Origin: Fictibacillus phosphorivorans
GTDB lineage: Bacteria; Bacillota; Bacilli; Bacillales; Fictibacillaceae
Assembly: GCF_001619875.1 (NCBI RefSeq)
Contig: NZ_LRFC01000001.1
Span: 310,001-374,000, forward strand
Length of the DNA stretch: 64,000 nucleotides
Reading direction: 5' to 3'
Positions within the stretch are counted from its first letter, which is position 1; each line of letters opens with the position of its first letter. Under the pieces are notes generated by a model. It saw only the letters and a list, made by a program, of their open reading frames with translations. It did not search any database and had not been told where the DNA came from. Of the stretch, positions 15,996 through 25,570 are shown one piece after another. The translations under genes were made by a program, and so were the position numbers.

Positions 15996-17285
15996 ATGAA
16001 TAAATACGATGTAGCTATTATTGGTGGAGGAATTGCTGGATTAACGGCTGCTGCATATGTAGCGCAAGCTGGAATTTCTGTTGTGGTAGTAGAGAAAGGT
16101 AACCTATTGGGTGGCCGCGCACAAACCGTCCATAAAAATGGAGTACTTTTCAACTTGGGAGGTCATGCACTGTACAGGGGCGGAGCAGGTGAGAAAATTT
16201 TAAAAGAGTTAAAAGTAAACGTAGCAGGGGGAATTCCCGATACAAAAGGATATGCACTCTGGAATGGAGAGTTATTAAATTTGCCGGATTCCTTAGCGAG
16301 CCTGTTCAAAACTAAACTATTAACATGGTCTGGAAAAATGGAGCTTGGCAAGATCATGATGAAGCTTCGAAAACTAGATACAGCAAAAATTCCACCTATC
16401 AGTTTGCGTGATTGGGCAGAGAACAATCTGAAAGATCCGATGGTTCGTCATGTGTTTTACGCACTCTGCAGAACATCAACTTACTGCATCAATCCTGATC
16501 AACAGCTGGCGAGTGCGGTCATTCAACAAGTTCAGCTGGGTATGAAAGGTGTTCTGTATATAGACGGTGGCTGGGAATCAATCGTTGAAAAACTGCGGAT
16601 TAAAGCAGTTGGTGCAGGTGCTATTATTCTCACCAATAAAAAAGTAGCTTCTGTTGGATATGAAAATGAGCATCAACTGCAGTTTACAGATGGAGAAATG
16701 ATGGAAGTTCCTACCGTACTCTTAACATGTGGTCCAGACCAATCGTGTAATCTGATAAAAAATGCGGAAGGAACGATGCTTGATAAATGGAAACAACAGG
16801 CTCAGCCAATTTATGCTTCATGTCTTGATGTAGCTTTGAAAAATCTCCCCAATCCTAATCATCATTTTGCCATTGGCATTGATCAACACATTCTATTCTC
16901 TAACCATTCTCGAGCTTCAAAACTAGGTGAAGATGGTTCGAAGGTTCTGCAGCTCATCAAGTATTTAGGAACAGAGAAAGAAACGAAGACGGAAGCAAAC
17001 AAACAAGAATTAGAAAGCATTATGGATCTCATGCAGCCGGGATGGAGAAAGGAACTTATAGCTCAGCAATTTCTTCCGCACATGGTAGTGGTGCAAGACT
17101 GTATCACTATTCATGATAAACAATATTTCGGCCCGAGTGTCCCTGAAATACCAGGACTATATATTGCAGGAGATGGAACGGGACATGGAGAAATGTTGGT
17201 GGACGCAGCGTTTGCCAGTGCAAAAAGAGCAGCGGAAACCATCATTCAACACAATGGTTTCCAGACTTTTTCTAGGGAGGCTTAA
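15996..17285 (+). CDS. FAD-dependent amine-oxidase/phytoene-desaturase-like oxidoreductase
   Basis: A 429-residue flavoprotein. The N-terminal dinucleotide fold YDVAIIGGGIAGLTAAAYVAQAG and the following LGGRAQTV are standard for this superfamily. The C-terminal FAD contact LYIAGDGTGHGEMLVDAAFASAKRAAE is also present. The substrate is unknown. It is the first gene of a two-gene operon with an ECF41 sigma factor (3-bp gap). Oxidoreductases are one of the classic gene types linked to ECF41. ATG 15996 is preferred to GTG 15981; the ribosome site is weak for both. Confidence 0.85.
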   Translation: MNKYDVAIIGGGIAGLTAAAYVAQAGISVVVVEKGNLLGGRAQTVHKNGVLFNLGGHALYRGGAGEKILKELKVNVAGGIPDTKGYALWNGELLNLPDSLASLFKTKLLTWSGKMELGKIMMKLRKLDTAKIPPISLRDWAENNLKDPMVRHVFYALCRTSTYCINPDQQLASAVIQQVQLGMKGVLYIDGGWESIVEKLRIKAVGAGAIILTNKKVASVGYENEHQLQFTDGEMMEVPTVLLTCGPDQSCNLIKNAEGTMLDKWKQQAQPIYASCLDVALKNLPNPNHHFAIGIDQHILFSNHSRASKLGEDGSKVLQLIKYLGTEKETKTEANKQELESIMDLMQPGWRKELIAQQFLPHMVVVQDCITIHDKQYFGPSVPEIPGLYIAGDGTGHGEMLVDAAFASAKRAAETIIQHNGFQTFSREA

Positions 17286-17288
17286 CAC

Positions 17289-18158
17289 ATGATAGAGAGT
17301 CAGACTGAGCAACATTATAAAACGTATAGGCCGCTGTTGTTTTCATTGGCATACAGAATGTTAGGCAGTGTTCAGGATGCAGAAGATATTGTACAAGACG
17401 CCTATTTCACTCTGAGTACGACTGGAACAGATCATATTCAAAACGTAAAAGCGTATCTTTGTAAAATCGTGACCAATCGATCCATTGACTTACTAAAATC
17501 GGCTCGTAAGCAACGAGAAACTTATATAGGTCCCTGGCTTCCAGAGCCTCTTTTGCTAGATAGCAAGGAAGATCCTGCACAAAACTATGTGATGAAAGAA
17601 TCACTCTCAACCGCCTATTTGCTTTTATTACAACAGCTATCGGAAACCGAACGTGCCGTGTTTCTACTTCGCGAAGTTCTTCAATATGATTATGAAACGA
17701 TTGCAGACGTTGTAGGAAAGAGCAGTACGAACTGCAGACAAATTTTCAAACGAGCGAAAAAGGCGATTGGCAATCATTCACCCACTGACCAACCAGCGAC
17801 ACTTAAAGCTACAGCACTTACCGAGCAGTTCGTAACAGCGGTTGTTTCAGGCAATGTTAACAAACTTCTAAAATTACTCGCAATTGACGCAACTCTATTA
17901 TCTGATGGTGGTGGGAAAACGAAAGCAACGATGGTCCCTATTTTGGGAGCGGAGCGAATCTCTCGTTTTTACATGGGAATTATGGCAAAAACAACAGAAG
18001 AATTTTCCTATCATTTTACTACAGTTAATGGCGATCCTGGCATTGTGCTATATATTTCGAATCAAGTATTTGGTGTTCTATCACTTCATATAGAAAACGA
18101 ATTGATTCAAACGATATACTGGGTCGTTAATCCTGACAAACTAACTCACATTAAATAG
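17289..18158 (+). CDS. ECF41-group RNA polymerase sigma factor with SnoaL-like C-terminal domain
   Basis: 289 residues. Sigma region 2 (YRPLLFSLAYRMLGSVQDAEDIVQDAYF) and region 4 (LSETERAVFLLREVLQYDYETIADVVGKSSTNCRQIFKRA) are followed by a SnoaL-like domain of ~120 residues. All three ECF41 marker motifs are present: WLPEP (~83), DGGGK (~205) and NPDK (near the end). In this group the C-terminal extension replaces an anti-sigma factor and modulates activity. It shares an operon with the oxidoreductase, whose promoter matches the ECF41 consensus, so the operon is probably autoregulated. Confidence 0.92.
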   Translation: MIESQTEQHYKTYRPLLFSLAYRMLGSVQDAEDIVQDAYFTLSTTGTDHIQNVKAYLCKIVTNRSIDLLKSARKQRETYIGPWLPEPLLLDSKEDPAQNYVMKESLSTAYLLLLQQLSETERAVFLLREVLQYDYETIADVVGKSSTNCRQIFKRAKKAIGNHSPTDQPATLKATALTEQFVTAVVSGNVNKLLKLLAIDATLLSDGGGKTKATMVPILGAERISRFYMGIMAKTTEEFSYHFTTVNGDPGIVLYISNQVFGVLSLHIENELIQTIYWVVNPDKLTHIK

Positions 18159-18176
18159 CATAATCGGAGGTACACA

Positions 18177-18743
18177 ATGAAACCAATCCTATTAGACTTT
18201 CCAACAGAATTCACAACCGACCGCCTGCTGATCCGCATGCCAAAGCCCGGTGACGGAAAAGAGATGTATGAAGCGATTTCAGCATCAATTGAAGACCTTA
18301 AGCCATGGTTACCTTTTGCCCACATTGAACAAAGTGAAGAGGATGTGGAAGCCAATATTCGCGAGGCACACTTAAAGTTTTTAAGCAGAGAAGATCTGCG
18401 CCTTCTCGTGTTTTCAAAGAAAACAGGAAAACTGATTGCATCATCTGGATTGCACCGTATTAACTGGGACATTCCGAAATTCGAGATTGGGTACTGGATC
18501 GATTCCCGTTATGCAGGTAAGGGATATATGACAGAAGCAGTTCAAGGAATCACAGATTTTGCGGTAAACGAATTAAAAGCACGCCGCATCGAGATTCGTT
18601 GTGATACCCGTAATGTTAAAAGTGCAGCCATTCCCGAACGACTAGGATTCATGTTAGAAGGTGTGCTGCGAAACGACTCATTAGAAATTGGTTCGACTAC
18701 GAAACTACGGGATACGAGCGTTTATGCAAAGGTATTTGAATAA
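18177..18743 (+). CDS. RimJ/RimL-type GNAT acetyltransferase
   Basis: 188 residues; begins TDRLLIRMPKPGDGKEM, has GYWIDSRYAGKGYMTEAVQGITDFA (acetyl-CoA loop) and ends with NVKSAAIPERLGFMLEGVLRN. This is the ribosomal-protein-acetyltransferase-like branch, whose members also act on small molecules. Ribosome site CGGAGG precedes ATG 18177, 18 bp after the sigma gene, so it may share the ECF41 transcript. Confidence 0.8.
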   Translation: MKPILLDFPTEFTTDRLLIRMPKPGDGKEMYEAISASIEDLKPWLPFAHIEQSEEDVEANIREAHLKFLSREDLRLLVFSKKTGKLIASSGLHRINWDIPKFEIGYWIDSRYAGKGYMTEAVQGITDFAVNELKARRIEIRCDTRNVKSAAIPERLGFMLEGVLRNDSLEIGSTTKLRDTSVYAKVFE

Positions 18744-18758
18744 CAGGAGGTTTTTCTC

Positions 18759-19445
18759 TTGATAAAAGCTGTATTCTTCGATTTGTATGAAACGCTCATT
18801 ACAGAATGGGAAGATGGGAAGAAAAAAGTCACCTATTCTACAGATCTATTGGGACTGGATCAAAAAATCTTTAAAAGTGAATGGGATCGCCGCAGAGAGT
18901 TTCGTATGGATGGGACTTTTCCAGATCACCAGAGTGTGTTGAGAGATATCTTGAGTTCACAAGGAATATCCCACAATCCAGAAGTCATTGAAGACATTCA
19001 TCAAGCACGAGTTTCTGCAAAGGCAGCTGCTTTTCAAGAAATACATGGTGAAGTACTAGAACTTCTACGAACCCTGATAGACAGAAGAATAAAGCTAGGT
19101 CTTATCTCTAACGCAGCGCCAGAAGAAGTTTATGCTTGGCCATCGTGCATTCTAGCAGACTATTTTGATGAAGTAATCTTTTCATATGTAGTGAGAGTTG
19201 CGAAGCCAAACAAACAAATCTATCAAATCGGTTGCGAACGACTAGGAGTTATACCACAAGAATCAATTTTTATAGGTGACGGTGGAGCAAACGAATTAGT
19301 GGGAGCGGCCGATTTTGGCATGAACGCGTATCATGCGACTTGGTTTTTGCCTGAAACAATAAGTGAAAAGATTTATGGATTTCCGAAGCTTAAAAAACCT
19401 TTAGATCTTTTGGAACAGGAATGCATAAAACTAGCACAAGTTTAA
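18759..19445 (+). CDS. HAD-superfamily hydrolase
   Basis: 228 residues with the four HAD motifs: FFDLYETL (nucleophile Asp; the DxY form found in haloacid-dehalogenase-like members), LISNA, the Lys of AKPNKQIYQ, and IGDGGANELVGA. It probably dephosphorylates a small metabolite. TTG start after AGGAGG, 15 bp downstream of the acetyltransferase. The stop overlaps the convergent MFS gene by 4 bp. Confidence 0.82.
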   Translation: MIKAVFFDLYETLITEWEDGKKKVTYSTDLLGLDQKIFKSEWDRRREFRMDGTFPDHQSVLRDILSSQGISHNPEVIEDIHQARVSAKAAAFQEIHGEVLELLRTLIDRRIKLGLISNAAPEEVYAWPSCILADYFDEVIFSYVVRVAKPNKQIYQIGCERLGVIPQESIFIGDGGANELVGAADFGMNAYHATWFLPETISEKIYGFPKLKKPLDLLEQECIKLAQV

Positions 19446-19461
19446 CGTGCTAGTTCTTTTT
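19430..19461. terminator. Bidirectional terminator, HAD / MFS
   Basis: Stem ACTAGCAC / GTGCTAGT spanning both stop codons, then TCTTTTTGTTTT. Confidence 0.8.
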
Positions 19462-20680
19462 GTTTTGAGAATAAATTTGTTCGTTTGTGTGAGGAATACA
19501 TGACTACATTTAGAGGGATAGCAACCATAACAATAAATAGAGACGATCCTATCACAATACTTTTTACACCGAGCCACTCACTAAATAATCCTGCTCCTAA
19601 GATAGTGACAATAAGCGATAAGCTTTGAAAGAATCCTAGAGTTGCACCAACTCTTCCCATCTTGTCGGACGGAACACTTCTTTGAAAAAAGGTCTGAAAA
19701 CCTGTGTTAGCAAACGAAGAAAAGAATCCTAAAATAATAAATCCTGCACACGCTGTCAAAAATGATTGGGAGAACGCATAAATCACATATCCGAAACTGA
19801 ATAGAGTGGATGCAAAACCAATTAAATAGGGAATAGGTATTTTTCCTGCCATAACAGCCATTAACAAAGAACCAGTCAAATAACCAAGCCCCGTTATACT
19901 CACGAGATAGCTATATTGACTTTCGGATAGTCCGATAATCGTTTGAGTAAAAACAACTTCTTGAGAATCAAGAGCAATGGCAAGTGTCATGATGAGTTGA
20001 AAAAGAATATAGGCAGTTAAGAACAAAGGGTGGTTACGTAAAAACGTTACAACTGTTTTCCAATCCATAATAATCATGTGAAGTCTGTTCGTAACACTAG
20101 ATTCCATTTCTTGTTTTTTATATAAACTAGGCAGAAGAGCTAGCAGACATGCTGACAAAAGAAACGAAACAGCGTTGCACCAAATTGCAAAATTGTATGA
20201 TCCAAAATGAACGAGCATTCCTGCGATGGCTGGTCCGATTACGAGTGCTCCAGTCGTTAAAACCGAAGCGATTGAGTTATAGCGCAACAGTTTTTCCTTA
20301 TCTACAAGTTGTACAGTATAGGCACCAGATGCTGGATTAAAGAAAGAACTGCAGAGGCTGATGACAAATAGCACCCCATAAATCATCCACATCTCAGACA
20401 GAAAGGGTATGACAGCAACGAGTAGAGCACGCATTAGATCTGCTATTATCATAATCGTTTTTTTATTAATCCGATCAATGATACTACCTGACCACAAACT
20501 CGTTATGATACCTGCAATAGGACCGATGAGCCACATTCCAGCAACCGCTGTAACAGATTCTGTTTTTGCAAAAATAAATAAGTTTAAAGCAACGAGATAA
20601 ATAAAATCCCCTACATAAGAAATTCCAACAGCTGACAATAACAGTCCGGGATATTTCCATTCCGAAAAAATGCGTTTCAT
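19442..20680 (-). CDS. MFS transporter
   Basis: A 412-residue, 12-TM protein of the MFS_3/enterobactin-exporter-like branch. MWLIGPIAGIITSLWSGSIIDRINKKTIMIIADLMRA carries the loop 2-3 motif, and NTGFQTFFQRSVPSDKMGRVGATLGF is typical of this branch. Likely a drug or macrolide-type efflux pump (family inference). It overlaps the upstream regulator gene by 4 bp, so the regulator probably controls it. Confidence 0.8.
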   Translation of the reverse strand: MKRIFSEWKYPGLLLSAVGISYVGDFIYLVALNLFIFAKTESVTAVAGMWLIGPIAGIITSLWSGSIIDRINKKTIMIIADLMRALLVAVIPFLSEMWMIYGVLFVISLCSSFFNPASGAYTVQLVDKEKLLRYNSIASVLTTGALVIGPAIAGMLVHFGSYNFAIWCNAVSFLLSACLLALLPSLYKKQEMESSVTNRLHMIIMDWKTVVTFLRNHPLFLTAYILFQLIMTLAIALDSQEVVFTQTIIGLSESQYSYLVSITGLGYLTGSLLMAVMAGKIPIPYLIGFASTLFSFGYVIYAFSQSFLTACAGFIILGFFSSFANTGFQTFFQRSVPSDKMGRVGATLGFFQSLSLIVTILGAGLFSEWLGVKSIVIGSSLFIVMVAIPLNVVMYSSHKRTNLFSKQKELAR

Positions 20681-21117
20681 TCTTTATTCCCCATAAAGGT
20701 ACAAACAACTTGATATTCTTTCTTTTCCGTATCCTTTGTCATCTGACTTTCCCAGCGTACGAAAAGTTGCTCCAGTTCCAATAGAAACTGTTTCTTATCT
20801 TCATCATTCAATAAAAGGTTTGTTGAAACAGAAGAGGGGGCTGTTGCGTTTGAATCCGAAAGTTCAAACCGTGTGGCTTTGGAACGGTAATATTTTTCAA
20901 TAATCCCACCTTTCTTTTGTTCTTTTACAAGTTCGAGGATACCCCCGTTATAGAGAAGCTGAATGTGATAATGAATGGTGCCAGTTGTTTTACCGAGTTG
21001 AACAGCCACTTCTTTAGCAGTTAATTCTTGCTCTTTTAACAGATGAATGATTTGGATACGGGTTGCGTTTGCAACTAATTTCTGTTGGTCAGATGAAATG
21101 GAGAGAGAGTTGTTCAT
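20677..21117 (-). CDS. ArsR-type winged-helix regulator of the adjacent MFS gene
   Basis: 146 residues. The ArsR-like helix-turn-helix spans ~10-70 (ATRIQIIHLLKEQELTAKEVAVQLGKTTGTIHYHIQLLYNGGILE). The C-terminal ~60 residues are predicted helical and may bind ligand. No CxC metal site is seen, so it is more like the HTH_20/YdfF drug-responsive group than a metal sensor. AAGGAGG precedes ATG 21117. Operon with the MFS gene; a candidate operator lies at 21154-21169. Confidence 0.8.
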   Translation of the reverse strand: MNNSLSISSDQQKLVANATRIQIIHLLKEQELTAKEVAVQLGKTTGTIHYHIQLLYNGGILELVKEQKKGGIIEKYYRSKATRFELSDSNATAPSSVSTNLLLNDEDKKQFLLELEQLFVRWESQMTKDTEKKEYQVVCTFMGNKE

Positions 21118-21153
21118 GTAATAAACCTCCTTATGATCTAATTTTATAAATCA

Positions 21154-21169
21154 TTCTATTTTTTTAGAA
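21154..21169. promoter_or_regulatory. Candidate ArsR-type operator
   Basis: Palindrome TTCTA-N6-TAGAA, 37 bp upstream of the regulator start codon and facing the protease promoter region. The AT-rich context weakens the call. Confidence 0.3.
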
Positions 21170-21367
21170 CATCTCCTTCTTTTTTTAAAACTTTTGCATT
21201 GGTAAAAAAGAACTACAGTAAAAATATGCCAACAGACTCTATGATTCTACTTTTCATTTTTTGCTCTAGTAAGAACTCTTTAACTTTCTGAAAATTCATA
21301 TAAATAGTTTTGAATAGGTGATAAGATGTTGCTTACTTAGACAAAAAAGGAAAATGGAGGAATAACG

Positions 21368-22999
21368 ATGAGAACAAAGAAGTGGGTTGCAATGGGGATT
21401 GCGGCATCATTAATCGCAGGTGCGTTTGGATCACCAGCGATGGCGGCAGCAGATGATGTGAAGGTGAAAGTGAGCAGCGAATCTGGAACGCCAGCCTTTT
21501 TGGCAGGAAAATTATCAGCGCCAACAAAAGCATCCGCACAACAAGTACTCTTTGCATACATGAACGGTCATAAATCACTTTTTAAACTAGGCAATAAAAA
21601 AGCAGAAGAGTCATTCTCTATTTTAGAGAGCACGAAAGAAGACGATGGCAACACGGTGCTCAGACTTCAGCAGGAATACAACGGAGTTCCTGTATGGGGT
21701 TACACGCAAGTGGCCCATATCAATAAACAGGGTGAGTTGACCGTGATTTCGGGTGAGGTAGCTCCGGAATTGGACAAGCAGGTGAACCTCACAAATGCAA
21801 AACAAATCAGCGGTAACAAAGCCGTGGGTATTGCAACAGCGGCACTCGGCTTCAATCCGCAGTTCGAGAAAACACCAAAAGCTGACAAAGTTGTGCTGAT
21901 GAAGGATGGTACGGCGCATTACGCGTATCTTGTAAACTTAAATTTCTTAACACCTGAGCCAGGGAACTGGAATTATTTTATTGATGCAGCGTCTGGTAAA
22001 ATCCTTCACAGATACAACGACATGCATGAAGTAACAGGAACGAACACTACTGGTACGGGGAAGGGTGTTCTTGGAGATTCGAAAACTCTGAACCTTACCC
22101 TATCTAGCGGCAAGTACTATATGCAAGACAACACGCGTGGGAGTGGAATCTTCACATACGACATGAAAAACAGCACATTCCTTCCTGAGCTTTTCCTGCC
22201 AGGAACGCTTTACAGCGGCACAGATAACGTGTTCGACAGTACGTACGATCAAGCCGTTGTGGATGCTCATTATTTTGCTGGTGTGACATACGATTATTAT
22301 AAAAATACACATGGCCGAAATTCCTATGATAATAAAGGCGCGCAGATCAAATCATCTGTTCACTTTAACAAAAACTACAACAACGCGTTCTGGAACGGTT
22401 CGCAGATGGTTTACGGTGACGGTGATGGGACAAACTTTATAGCTTTCTCTGGCGGAATCGATGTAGTCGCTCACGAACTGACACATGCCGTAACTGATAC
22501 AAGTTCTGACCTCGTGTATCAAAATGAGTCTGGCGCACTAAATGAAGCAATGTCAGATATTTTTGGAACATTAGTAGAGTATTACAACGGCAAGAATCCA
22601 GACTTTGAGATTGGAGAAGATGTCTATACACCTGCGATAGCAGGAGATGCACTTCGTTCCATGTCAGACCCTGCAAAATATCAAGATCCAGACCACTATT
22701 CAGTTCGCTATACAGGAACGGGTGACAACGGGGGCGTTCATATCAACAGCGGAATCATCAACAAAGCAGCTTATTTATTAAGTGAAGGCGGCAGCCATTA
22801 CGGCGTTTCCGTAACAGGTATCGGACGAGCAAAGCTAGGGGCGATCTTCTACCGCATGAACACGGTGTACTTAACGTCATCTTCTAACTTCAGCCAAGCG
22901 AGAGCTGCAGCGGTCCGTGCAGCATCTGATCTTTACGGTGCATCGTCACAAGAAGTAACTTCCGTAAATCAGGCGTTTAATGCAGTGGGCATTCAATAA
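21368..22999 (+). CDS. npr: Neutral metalloprotease (bacillolysin, peptidase M4)
   Basis: A 543-residue secreted thermolysin-family zinc protease. Signal peptide residues 1-~27 (cleavage after PAMA), FTP/PepSY propeptide to ~225, then the catalytic domain. Zinc ligands and catalytic Glu are in [11 protein letters not shown] (~365), the third ligand is in [12 protein letters not shown] (~390), and the transition-state His is in [18 protein letters not shown] (~455). It degrades extracellular protein in stationary phase. AATGGAGG precedes ATG 21368. It has its own strong terminator. Confidence 0.95.
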   Translation: MRTKKWVAMGIAASLIAGAFGSPAMAAADDVKVKVSSESGTPAFLAGKLSAPTKASAQQVLFAYMNGHKSLFKLGNKKAEESFSILESTKEDDGNTVLRLQQEYNGVPVWGYTQVAHINKQGELTVISGEVAPELDKQVNLTNAKQISGNKAVGIATAALGFNPQFEKTPKADKVVLMKDGTAHYAYLVNLNFLTPEPGNWNYFIDAASGKILHRYNDMHEVTGTNTTGTGKGVLGDSKTLNLTLSSGKYYMQDNTRGSGIFTYDMKNSTFLPELFLPGTLYSGTDNVFDSTYDQAVVDAHYFAGVTYDYYKNTHGRNSYDNKGAQIKSSVHFNKNYNNAFWNGSQMVYGDGDGTNFIAFSGGIDVVAHELTHAVTDTSSDLVYQNESGALNEAMSDIFGTLVEYYNGKNPDFEIGEDVYTPAIAGDALRSMSDPAKYQDPDHYSVRYTGTGDNGGVHINSGIINKAAYLLSEGGSHYGVSVTGIGRAKLGAIFYRMNTVYLTSSSNFSQARAAAVRAASDLYGASSQEVTSVNQAFNAVGIQ

Positions 23000-23011
23000 G
23001 TTGTACAAAAG

Positions 23012-23043
23012 CTAGAACCCAGATTGCGGGTTCTAGTTTTTTT
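23012..23043 (+). terminator. Terminator of the npr gene
   Basis: Stem CTAGAACCC / GGGTTCTAG then TTTTTTT. Confidence 0.95.
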
Positions 23044-23079
23044 AATGGCGAGTTTGCAAGTATGGATGAGGATTCTAGA

Positions 23080-23289
23080 CTCGTGGATTGGAGGCTGAAA
23101 CTCGTGGATTGGAGGCTGAAACTTGTGGATTGGAGGCTGAAACTCGTGGATTGGAGGCAAAAACTTGTGGATTGGAGGCTGAGACTCGTGGATTGGAGGC
23201 TGAAACTCGTGGATTGGAGGCTGAAACTCGTGGATTGATGGCCAAAACTCGTGGATTGGGAGCCCTTCATTGTGGATTCACCCCCGCCA
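23080..23289. repeat. Intergenic 21-bp tandem array 3
   Basis: Ten contiguous units of CTCGTGGATTGGAGGCTGAA plus A, each exactly 21 bp, from 23080. Units 1, 2, 6 and 7 are identical, 3, 4 and 5 differ at a few bases, and 8-10 decay progressively. It lies between the npr terminator and an AraC-type gene. Both strands read open for 70-120 codons because the period is a multiple of three. The translations (LEAETRG or QSTSFSL repeats) are artefacts: neither has a ribosome site. Confidence 0.95.
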
Positions 23290-23392
23290 GGAGGGCTCAT
23301 CACACCGATATCGAATAAGTAATAGCGGTAACTTAGCAAAAAAGGTTAAGAACGAATGGACGCTCGTGTATATGATAGACGTAGGGTAGGTG

Positions 23393-24295
23393 ATGGAGAT
23401 GGATTATAAAGTTTGCATACAGCGGACACTTGATTATATTGAAGAGAATCTGCAGAAACGGATTACGCTAGAGGAGCTTGCAGAGCTCGCTTGCTTCTCG
23501 CCTTTTCATTATCATCGGGTATTTCAGTTTCTGGTTGGCGAATCGGTCATGGAATATGTGCGGAAGCGAAGGCTCGCGCACGCGGCACTACGCTTATTGC
23601 AGTCCGACGATAAAGTGATTGATATCGCATTTGATCTGGGATTTCAATATCACGAGTCGTTTAACCGTGCATTTAAAAAGCATTATGGCCAATCACCAAG
23701 AGAGTATCGCAGTGCAATCGTTCATTCTGTCTCTCTTCATCAAAAAGCTTACCTGAACTCAAATCGTTACATGGGAGGAATAAATATGGAAATGAAACTC
23801 ATCAAAAAACCAGCTCTCCACATCATCGGTTATGACCTGCATACACGCAACACAGACGGTGAAAACAATAGAGAGATTCCGAAGTTTTGGGACCATTATA
23901 TTCAAAACAATCTCGGTCATAACATTCCAAACCCACTCTACAAAAATCAAGAACTTGGGTTGTGCACAGAATTCAACACAGCAACGGGTGAATTTGTTTA
24001 CATGATTGGGATGGAAGTAGCAGAAGGCACACCAGCTCCAGAAGGCATGTCCTATCGAACGTTTCCTGAAATGGAGTACGCTGTTTTCACAACACCTAAA
24101 GCATCAGAGGAAAACTTCGTGCAATCCATTCAACAAACATGGATGGAAGTCTTCTCAAAATGGTTCCCAGACTCAGGCTATGAGCATGACGGGAAAGTGG
24201 AGTTCGAGCTTTATGATGAACGCTGCTACGGAAAAGAAAACAAACAGATCGACATTTACATTCCTGTCGTGAAGAAAGCTGTAAAAGTTAAATAA
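23393..24295 (+). CDS. AraC-family regulator with GyrI-like effector-binding domain
   Basis: 300 residues. Residues ~1-105 hold two AraC helix-turn-helix motifs: ITLEELAELACFSPFHYHRVFQFLVGESVMEYVRKRRL, and VIDIAFDLGFQYHESFNRAFKKHYGQSPREYR. Residues ~130-300 form a GyrI/BmrR-like ligand pocket (MKLIKKPALHIIGYDL, YRTFPEMEYAVFTT, FELYDERCYG). This is the Rob/SoxS-like drug-sensing arrangement; the ligand and regulon are unknown. Start is uncertain between GTG 23390, ATG 23393 and ATG 23399 because the ribosome site is weak. Confidence 0.82.
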   Translation: MEMDYKVCIQRTLDYIEENLQKRITLEELAELACFSPFHYHRVFQFLVGESVMEYVRKRRLAHAALRLLQSDDKVIDIAFDLGFQYHESFNRAFKKHYGQSPREYRSAIVHSVSLHQKAYLNSNRYMGGINMEMKLIKKPALHIIGYDLHTRNTDGENNREIPKFWDHYIQNNLGHNIPNPLYKNQELGLCTEFNTATGEFVYMIGMEVAEGTPAPEGMSYRTFPEMEYAVFTTPKASEENFVQSIQQTWMEVFSKWFPDSGYEHDGKVEFELYDERCYGKENKQIDIYIPVVKKAVKVK

Positions 24296-24302
24296 TGACG
24301 AG

Positions 24303-24337
24303 AACCCTTCCTGCTCCGGTCACAGGAAGGGTTATTT
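24303..24337 (+). terminator. Terminator of the AraC-type gene
   Basis: Stem AACCCTTCCTG / CAGGAAGGGTT with a short T-tail. Confidence 0.8.
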
Positions 24338-24414
24338 ACATCAAATAATATGGAATTATGTGTTAAAATAATAGTCGGAAAATTAATAAAATTAATGTGT
24401 GCAAAAGAGGATGG

Positions 24415-25554
24415 ATGCAACAATTGAAGTTTACGATCAATCATCATATATTTAGTAAAGCTCTCTCTGACGTTGGTAAAGCAGTCACACAAAAATCGCT
24501 CATTCCCATTTTTTCAGGAATAAAAATCATAGCGGAAGATGATGGAATTACACTAATAGGAACAAATACAGATATTATTATTGAAAAGTTCATTTCTATT
24601 TCTGAAGTAGACAATAATGGACTTCACATAAAACAAACTGGAAGTGCTGTTGTATCAGCCAAATCCTTTACAGAATTAATTCGAAAGCTTCCTGAACCTA
24701 TACAAGTAGAAGCAATCAATCATCAAACAATTAAAATTAAATCGGGGGATATTTTCACACAGTTTAATGGCTTTCCTGCGGAAGAGTATCCAACGCTTCC
24801 CGTGATCGATCAAAGTAACACCATACATATGGATGCCGAAGATTTAATAGACGCAATTAAACAAACGGTATTTGCAACCGCTAAGAATGAAACAAGACCT
24901 GTACTGACAGGTATTCATTTCACTTTTTCCAGTAACAAGTTTATGGCGGTTGCAACAGATTCACAGCGCCTAGCCTCTATAGTGAAAGAAATAAATACAA
25001 CAGGAGAGACTTCATTTATTGTTCCAAGTTCAAGTCTAAACGAACTTGTAAAACAAATAAGTGACTATTCAGGGGCAGTAGAGATTCACTCGGCAGATGG
25101 ATATATTCTTTTTAAAACAGAAAAGGTGTCACTTTATTCGAGATTAATTTCAGGAACATATCCGAATACATCTAAACTCATCCCAACTGAGCAAAGTACA
25201 ACCTTGTTTTTAGATAGAGAATCTCTCGTTAAAGGAATAGATCGAGCGTGCTTGTTTGCAGGAGAATGGAAAAACAATAATATCACATTAACTATTCAGG
25301 ACAATAAACTGTGTATCTCATCAGGCTCGTCTGAAATCGGATCCATTCAAGAATTGCAAAAAATAAAAGATATAGATGGGGATTTTGATCTTAAGATCTC
25401 AATCGACGGTTATTTTCTGATGGACGCTATAAAGATGATAAAAGACGAAGATATCAAAATGAAATTTAACGGAACGATGAGGCCGATTGTGATTGAATCA
25501 ACACGTGGAAAATCATCTTATCTCCATCTAATTTCACCAGTTAGGTCGTACTAG
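24415..25554 (+). CDS. dnaN: Second DNA polymerase III beta sliding clamp (DnaN paralogue)
   Basis: 379 residues, the normal length of a bacterial beta clamp, with all three clamp repeats. N-terminal LKFTINHHIFSKALSDVGKAV and QKSLIPIFSGIKI, central ATAKNETRPVLTGIHFTF and ATDSQRLA, and a C-terminal PIVIESTRG followed by the clamp end HLISPVRSY. The housekeeping dnaN lies next to dnaA at the origin; there is no dnaA here, so this is an extra copy, as seen in some B. cereus-group strains. Possible roles are translesion or sporulation-time synthesis (inference). Start ATG 24415 or TTG 24424. Confidence 0.88.
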   Translation: MQQLKFTINHHIFSKALSDVGKAVTQKSLIPIFSGIKIIAEDDGITLIGTNTDIIIEKFISISEVDNNGLHIKQTGSAVVSAKSFTELIRKLPEPIQVEAINHQTIKIKSGDIFTQFNGFPAEEYPTLPVIDQSNTIHMDAEDLIDAIKQTVFATAKNETRPVLTGIHFTFSSNKFMAVATDSQRLASIVKEINTTGETSFIVPSSSLNELVKQISDYSGAVEIHSADGYILFKTEKVSLYSRLISGTYPNTSKLIPTEQSTTLFLDRESLVKGIDRACLFAGEWKNNNITLTIQDNKLCISSGSSEIGSIQELQKIKDIDGDFDLKISIDGYFLMDAIKMIKDEDIKMKFNGTMRPIVIESTRGKSSYLHLISPVRSY

Positions 25555-25570
25555 AAGGGATGTGGCATCA

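Noticed and set aside
22977-23339. Long open frames on both strands over array 3
   Set aside because: They exist only because the 21-bp repeat period is a multiple of three. No ribosome site or non-repeat domain is present.
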